From contig NC_061869.1 in assembly GCF_907164915.1 (NCBI RefSeq), positions 40,052,840-40,116,839 of the forward strand: DNA of 64,000 nucleotides. Reading direction: 5' to 3'. The notes beneath the pieces are model-generated. The model did no database searches. It had not been told where the DNA came from and worked only from the letters and a program-made list of their open reading frames with translations. This document shows positions 57,734-64,000 of the stretch, in pieces. Origin of the DNA: Impatiens glandulifera (lineage: Eukaryota > Streptophyta > Magnoliopsida > Ericales > Balsaminaceae). A program made the translations under genes and the position numbers. Each line of letters begins with the position of its first letter. Position 1 is the stretch's first letter.

Positions 57734-60700
57734 CTATATGTTTGTAAACCGCGGTTTTATTTTTGTCACAATCTTCCAACCGGGTCGAGCTGACATATCA
57801 GGGGCGTAGAATACTTGTTTTGCTTGACTCGCCAATATATACGGGTCTTGACTTTGGGTTTTCAAAATTCGGTTTACATTTACACTTACGAAGCCATATT
57901 TGTCCACTTTCACTCCTAGTTCCCCCGAGTGTGTATCAAACCACTTACACTTGAATAAAACAACTCGTTTGTGAGAATAATATTGTACTTCGATTATATC
58001 CGTCAAAACTCCATAGTATGACATAGTTTCAGATCCGTTGTACCCCTCAACAACCACCCCACTATTTTGAGTTGTCAAACCTTCGTCGTGTTTTTCTGTA
58101 CAGAATTTGAATCCGTTTACTTTACACCAAACATACATAGACGAGTACATACTTGGACCTTCTCCTAAGATCTTGAGGTCTCTTGATATGTTGTTCATTT
58201 CTGCTAAATGGGCGACCTATATATGTATCCGAAATGAAGTTGTTAATATGAATAAGAAGAGTTAGGATATATGGTTTGTAATTTACTCACTCGATGCTTG
58301 AAATATGCGGCAAACGTTTCTCCTCTGGACTCGTTGTTATAATCTCTGCAAATAGATCGAATGCTAATTAGTAACACTCTTTAATTCTAATTAGTAACAG
58401 CAACATTGAATCTTACATGTAAAAAGGTTCTGCTTCGGGACAATTTTTCAAAATGTAAGAATGAGCTGTCACTCGATCGATATAATCCAAGTTGTATACT
58501 TTTCCGTTAGATAGGTCTTCCAATGATGCAAATATTGAAATGCCCGAGATTTCAGGATGTGCATTTTCTTGATCTTGTTCCTCCATATACCTGGCACATA
58601 AACTAATACTTTCGTTAACAAGATAGCTCTCGCTTATAGAGGCTTCTGGGTGGTTATTATTCCGCAAATATCTTTTCATTGTACCCATGTAATGTTCAAA
58701 CGGATACATCCATCGATACTGAACAGGTCCTCCAAGCAAAGCCTCAAATGACAAGTGAACCGGGAGATGCATCATGATGTCGAAGATTGACGGCGGAAAA
58801 ATCATTTCAAATTTGCAAAGTGTCAATGTAATATCCATGTACAATTGTTCCAGGTCCTCTTGAATCAACTCTTTGAAGCACAACAACCGAAAGAAACGAG
58901 ACAAATTTACTAACGCATCATACACATACTCTGGAAGCAATCCACGAGTTGCTAAAGGAATTAGATATTCCAACAAAATGTGACAATCATGACTCTTTAA
59001 TCCCGAAAGCTTTTTCTCTTCCAAATTTACACAACCCCCGATATTTGAGTAAAACCCATCAGGCAACTTAAGATCTTTCAAGAAGTTACAAAGACGTATT
59101 TTATTATCGGATGTCAAAGTGAAAGGCGCTTCTGGATAATGAACAACTCCTTCATCATTTATAGGATGTAACCATGATTTTATGCCTAAGAGTTCTAAGT
59201 CTTTACGCGCTTTAGGACCATCCTTAGTCTTCTCTTTCACATTCATTATTGTTCCCAACACGCTATCACAGATTGTTTTCTCAATATGCATCACATCCAA
59301 ATTATGTCTCAATAATAGCGATTTCCAATAAGGTAGACGGAAGAAAATGCTAAGTTTGTTCCAATTGTCTCCCCGCGTTTCATGATATATCTTGGTTCTC
59401 TTGCTCATATCCGCACTAAGAATAATGTCTTCTAGGTCTCGTGCTTGCTCATAACTTTCTTGCCCCGTTAACAATCTAGGGGGATCCCTATAATCAGTTC
59501 GACCATCAAACGACTCTTTATCCCTTCTGTATTTGTGCTTCGGTGGAAGGAAACGTCTGTGACACAAGTAACATTGTTTGGAACCATGAACCAATCGAAG
59601 GGATACCGTGTCGTTGTTACAACAAGGACAAGCAAATTTACCTTTCGTACTCCAGCCTGATAAATTCGCGTATGCGGGAAAGTCGTTAATGGTCCACAAC
59701 AACGCCGCTCGCATGTTAAAGTATTGCGAGGTGTGTGCATCAAACGTTTTCACACCTGTTTGCCACAGTTCATGCAACTCTTCGATCAATGGCTGGAGAA
59801 ATATGTCAATTGCATCTCCCGGACTCTTTGGACCCAGAATTAACATAGATAAGATGAAATTGCTAGAATCCATACAAGTCGTGGGTGACACATTATAAGG
59901 AACGAGAATAACCGGCCAAACACTGTATGATTTTTTCCCATTTGCAAATGGCTGAAACCCATCGCTTGATAAACCCAGTCTTACGTTTCGAGATTCTGAA
60001 GCAAAATCTGTATAATTTTCATCAAACGTCTTCCATGTTAAGGAATCAGCGGGATGTCTCAACGTATCACTATCAACTCTTCCTTCTTTATGCCATCTCA
60101 TCATTGGAGCCGTTTTTGAGGACATGTATAGTCTTTGCAGTCTTGGTATTAAAGGGAAATATCTCAACACATTTTTTGGAATGAATTTCCCATTTTGCTT
60201 CTCCCGAACTGTCCCACTTGTTTGGTCGACTTTCCATCTTGAAAGACCGCAAACTCTGCAAGAATCTTCATTTATGTCGTCCTTCCAAAATAGCATACAG
60301 TTGTTCTTACATGCGTCTATCTTGTCATATTTTAGCCCGATATCAGTAATGAATTTTTTACTTTCGTAGTATGAGTTTGGCAATTGAGCGTCAATCGGTA
60401 ATATGTAGTCTTTAAGCAGACGCAACAACATATCGAACGAAGAATTCGTCCATTGACATACATTTTTTATGTGAAGTAGTTTCAGTAGTGCCGATGATTT
60501 CGTTATTCGAGCACCTTCATACAATGGCCGTTTGCAATCATCAAGCAATTTATAAAATCTATGCGCATCTTCGACTGGTTCATCGTTATCCGGGACGTCA
60601 TTAACGTTGGGGAACATATCGTTTATAAATTCGTGCATATAACGTTCTTCGTTGACCTCTTCATTAACTGTATTATTCATCTCCGGTCTCGCATCGTTGA

Positions 60701-61070
60701 ATTCCGGCACGGCATCCTCCGACTGATCATCGTCATCATCATCATCATCATCGAAGTCATCAGCATCTTCATCGACATCGTCATTCACCACTTGAGTAGT
60801 ACGTCTTTTTTCTCCATGAAAATACCAATACTGATAATGCACATTTATTCCATAAACAATGAGGTGAGTCTTCACTTCGTCTATTTCCATAAACGGCGTG
60901 TTCAAGCATTTCACGCAGGGACATTTCACGGTTTGTCGGGATGTATTCCTAACAGCATACTCGAGGAATTTGTCAACGCCTTCCTCGTAATCTGGATGAT
61001 CTCGACGTAAGGTCATCCAGCTTTTATCGGGTACTTCCATATTTCTAATAAATTGGAACACAACCCGCAT
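57734..61070 (-). CDS. TNP2-type CACTA transposase with DUF4216 C-terminus
   Basis: Three exons, 61070-58417, 58345-58291 and 58216-57734, with GT-AG introns and matching phases: 1,063 residues without a stop. Domains in order: transposase-associated domain (about 15-90, PDKSWMTLRRDHPDY, CPCVKCLNT), an acidic run (DDFDDDDDDDDD), tnp2 domain (about 290-560; LGLSSDGFQPF, then WTINDFPAYANLSGW with FACPCC), LDVMHIEKTICDSV, DUF4218 (about 690-830; GPVQYRWMYPFEHYMGTMKR) and DUF4216 in the last exon (FKCKWFD, GFVSVNVNR). It catalyses excision and joining of the element ends. The start may be the inner Met at 61040 (MEVPDKSWM), because TTATTAG just before it could be an acceptor for a leader intron. 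Apparently intact. Confidence 0.87.
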
Positions 61071-62680
61071 TATTATTTACTTATATTTCACTAAATTAAT
61101 TAGGCTTACATAATGCTAACATAATTTATATCTAATCTATCATTATCCAACCAATAATCAATTTCATCTAACATTATCGAAGCCCAATTCAACCTAAACA
61201 AACAATATTTCATTCATATACATTTCAACAATATCTAACATTATCCAAGCCAAATTTCACCTAAACAAACATTAATATGTCATTCATATACATTTCAAAC
61301 CTAATCTAACATTATCCAAGCCAAATTCCACCTAAACAAACAATATTTCATCCTAAACATTTCAAATCTAATCTAACCTAATTTAACCAATCTAGCACGG
61401 CAGTCTTCAATCTTGCCTAATTCAAATAACCAATCATCATTAATCTAACCCATTTTTTAAACTAATCAAACCTAGTCAAACACTATTTCAATCATATATA
61501 ATTCAAATAATTCAATTCATACCTAAAATCCAATATAATCCTAACAACATAAAAATCCTTAAAAACTGACCTTTTTCAGCAGTTGTGGCGGCGACGGTGG
61601 AGGAGGCAGCTGAAGGTGGAATAACCTCGGCGATCTTCAAGAGACGGACGGTCCTAATTCAAAATCAGACAAAATCAAACCATATTATCTAACTTAAATT
61701 TGACATAAATCCAAACAAAATATAATCTAACAAACCTAATCTAACAAATCAATATAAAAACCAAATCTAACCAAAATATTGAACATATAACCTAAATCTA
61801 ACATTAATCAAACAATTTCAAACCAAATCTAATAACCAAAATCAAATCTAATCCAAACAATTCAATTCTAACATAATCTCAATAACTATCAATCAAACCA
61901 AATAACCACACCTAAACCAAACTCAATATAAACCAATTTTTAACATTAATCAAACCTAATAACCAAACCTAAATCAAAATCAATAACCATCAATCAAACC
62001 TAAATCAAACTCAATATAAACCAATTTTTAACCAAACCAATTAACCAAACCAAAATCAAACATAAATCAAACCAAAATCAAACCTCAATCAAACCAAAAT
62101 CAAACCAATCTAAACTAAATCAAACAAAAATCAAACCATAATCCTAAATTAAACAGATTCTAACATAAATCAACTTAAATCCAACAATTCCAAACCAAAT
62201 CTAACATATATAACATCAATCTAATACTTCAGTAAATCAATCATTCAAACAGATTCAATTAGATTCAATAATAACATTAATAATTCCTAAATCTAACAAA
62301 TCCTAAAAACTAACCCTAAAATCTAACATATATAACACTAATATATATAAATAAACCTCAAATCCAATAACTGACCTTCGATCGTCGGCGGAGGCACGGC
62401 TGAGGCGCGGCTGAAAGCGGCGGAGGCGCGGCGGCAGATCTTCAACAGGAGTCGCGGCAGATCTTCAACCGGAGAGGCGGAGAGACGTCTTCGCGGCTTC
62501 AACAGGGGCGGCGTCTTGGCGGCGTTGTCTTCTACGGGCGGCGTTGTCTTCTTCAATCGGAGGGAGTCGTCGATCGGATCTGTTGGCGGCGCTGGAGAAG
62601 AGGAGCGGCTGGAGAGGGAGAAAGCGGAGAAGAAACGCGGAAAAGAGAAAGAGAGGGTTTTTTTTTAATTAAATAAATGG
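61071..62680 (-). other. Leader of the TNP2 gene: GC-rich exon-like islands in T/G-rich introns
   Basis: On the minus strand two GC-rich islands stand in strongly T/G-biased DNA. About 62660-62376 ends at a donor (CGAAG|GTCAGT). 61653-61571 has both acceptor (GAATTAG) and donor (AAAAAG|GTCAGT). A third exon may start at TTATTAG before 61040. The plus strand of the rest is A/C-rich (AACCAAATC-type words, G rare). This looks like a multi-exon 5' leader. The short frame at 62338-62556 could code a Pro/Arg-rich peptide but has no recognised family. Confidence 0.6.
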
Positions 62681-64000
62681 TTACCGAGAGTTATAGCAAA
62701 ACTCTCGGTTTTTGATTATAATAAAAACCGAGAGTTATATTAAAACTCTCGGTTTTTATTATAATCAAAAACCGAGAGTTTTCATATAACTCTCGGTTTT
62801 TAATGTTCAAATTCCGAGAGTTTAAATATAACTCTCGGTTTTTAATGTTTAAATACATTTTCACAATTAAATTTAATTACACAAAAACGAGAGGCTTTGG
62901 TAAATCTTTCGTTTTTTATGCATATTTCCGAAAGTTATATATTTAACTTTCGGTTTTACAACATGAGAACTTGTTAAATTATTTGGATTCTCACTTTCTA
63001 ATAACGTTGAACAACATTAATTTAACACATTTGATATACTTAAAACATTTCCCAATCCATATGATCAAACATTACACAAATACATAGGATAATCAAACAT
63101 AAACATTCATATACACTTCTATATATAATCAAACACATTCATAAACATTTTAACATTAAAGACAATTTAAAATTTTAAAATAAAAACACACACTTGATTA
63201 TATTACTTAGGAGTCTAGATTGGAAGGTAGAAAACCAAAGAATTTAACAATTTGTCAAGTGCTAATTCCGAAAGTTATATAATTAACTTTCGGAAATATC
63301 CATCAAAACCGAAGGGTTTATATAAAACCCTCGTTCTTGAGAAATGTAAAATCCGAAAGTTTATAGAAAACTTTCGGTTTTGATGGTTATTTCCGAAAGT
63401 TAATTATATAACTTTCGGAATTAGCACTTGACAAATTGTTAAATTCTTTGGTTTTTCACCTTCTAATGACCTATAACAATATTAATTTACCACATTTGAT
63501 GTCTTTAAAATATTGCACAATCCATATGATCAAACATTACCTACATTCATAAGATAATCAAACATGAACATTCATATAGACTTCTCTATAATAATCAAAC
63601 ACAATCATAAATATTTGAACATGAAACACATTATTAATGTTTAAAATAGAACACGAAAATGATTATATTAGTTAGAAGTTAAGACTAGTGGGTTAAAGTA
63701 GAACACAAAATAATTGAACAAACTAGGTAGTGTTAAAACCGAAAGTTATAAAATTAACTTTCGGTTTTGATGTGTATTTGCGAAGGTTTTAAATATATCT
63801 CTCGGTCTTGACCTTGATCAGAAGTTTTTTGGGAATTGTTAAAACCGAAGGTTTATTTGAAAACCTTCGGTTTTTACACTTCCCCATACTTAGAAAATTT
63901 TCCGATTTTTTTAATGTAAGGACAAAACCGAAGGTTTATTTGAAAACCTTCGGTTTTTACCCTTCCCCATACTTAGAAAAAAATCTATTTTTTTAATGTA
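62681..64000. repeat. Right subterminal repeats of the CACTA element
   Basis: ACCGAGAGTTATA and its inverse alternate from 62687 to 62850, then CCGAAAGTTATAT/AACTTTCGG forms continue to the edge, separated by AT-rich spacers. The spacer starting near 62970 is repeated from about 63433, a ~460-bp tandem duplication. Confidence 0.88.
63231..63455. repeat. Near-perfect palindrome in the right subterminal region
   Basis: The left arm 63231-63312 (AAAACCAAAGAATTTAAC, GTCAAGTGCTAATTCCG) is mirrored at 63376-63455 with about one mismatch in 80 bases. The centre near 63343 continues with weaker symmetry. Confidence 0.88.

Larger units (their letters stand above)
54934..64000 (-). mobile_element. CACTA (En/Spm) element, right end outside window
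   Basis: The left end is CACTGGTGAAAAAATGG, a usual CACTA terminus. Dense subterminal repeats with CCGAGAGTT/AACTCTCGG lie at both sides (54950-55660 and 62681 onward). Inside, on the minus strand, are a TNP2-type transposase gene and a downstream En/Spm-type second gene, with a long non-coding leader. At least 9.07 kb. Transposase coding looks intact, so this is the element in the window most likely to be active or recently active. Confidence 0.92.

Noticed and set aside
62338..62556. Pro/Arg-rich 72-residue protein
   Set aside because: More likely part of a GC-rich leader exon of the CACTA transposase; repeated CGGCG words explain the composition.

Overview
The window is plant nuclear DNA, very probably from a dicot and perhaps an asterid. 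The evidence is a spliced HSR4/BCS1-like AAA-ATPase gene, a chloroplast rpoC2 fragment set in nuclear repeats, and plant-specific transposon families (Sirevirus-like copia, a MULE carrying a ULP protease, PIF/Harbinger, CACTA). The asterid guess rests only on the style of a third retrotransposon ORF and is weak. Only one ordinary cellular gene is visible, at 27359-29693 (+). Almost everything else is transposons, often nested, in AT-rich spacer.

Layout. 1-8166 is a Sirevirus-like Ty1/copia element on the minus strand (element A: gag, protease, integrase-RT-RNase H, a third ORF and the 5' LTR; its 3' LTR lies left of the window). 8167-13586 is a decayed relative (B) that kept gag and the third ORF but lost nearly all of pol; its LTR holds a 15-unit array of small inverted repeats. 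13587-20020 is AT-rich spacer. 20026-23156 is a short Ty3/gypsy derivative (gag plus a defective protease) with two 483-bp LTRs and GAATG target duplications. About 23490-26690 is a third gag-only copia remnant (C) with the same pol deletion and the same damaged zinc knuckle as B. The AAA-ATPase gene follows.

30700-31950 holds older repeats. 32269-35215 is a dead copia pol broken by an insert that includes rpoC2 DNA. 35646-44554 is a complete but pseudogenised 8.9-kb MULE with ~154-bp terminal inverted repeats and an 8-bp target duplication. It carries a mudrA transposase on the plus strand, a convergent DUF1985/Ulp1-protease gene on the minus strand, and a ~19-bp semi-palindromic motif scattered through the TIRs, intron-like gaps and intergenic parts. 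45067-48420 is a ~310-bp tandem repeat with (TA)n spacers, interrupted by an internally deleted Sirevirus (45953-48016, TSD AAACC). 50520 to about 53447 is a decayed PIF/Harbinger element. 53448-54341 is a foldback MITE with 9-bp target duplications. 54934 to the right edge is a large CACTA element: its TNP2-type transposase reads intact over three exons, and its En/Spm second gene reads through six exons with one likely frameshift near the end.

How the parts work together: within each transposon the genes are those expected to move it (gag/pol; mudrA; Myb-like plus DDE; TNP2 plus TNPA-like). Only the CACTA element looks close to coding-competent. Exact LTR, TIR and TSD positions were read by eye; gene models are by homology memory and splice-site reading.
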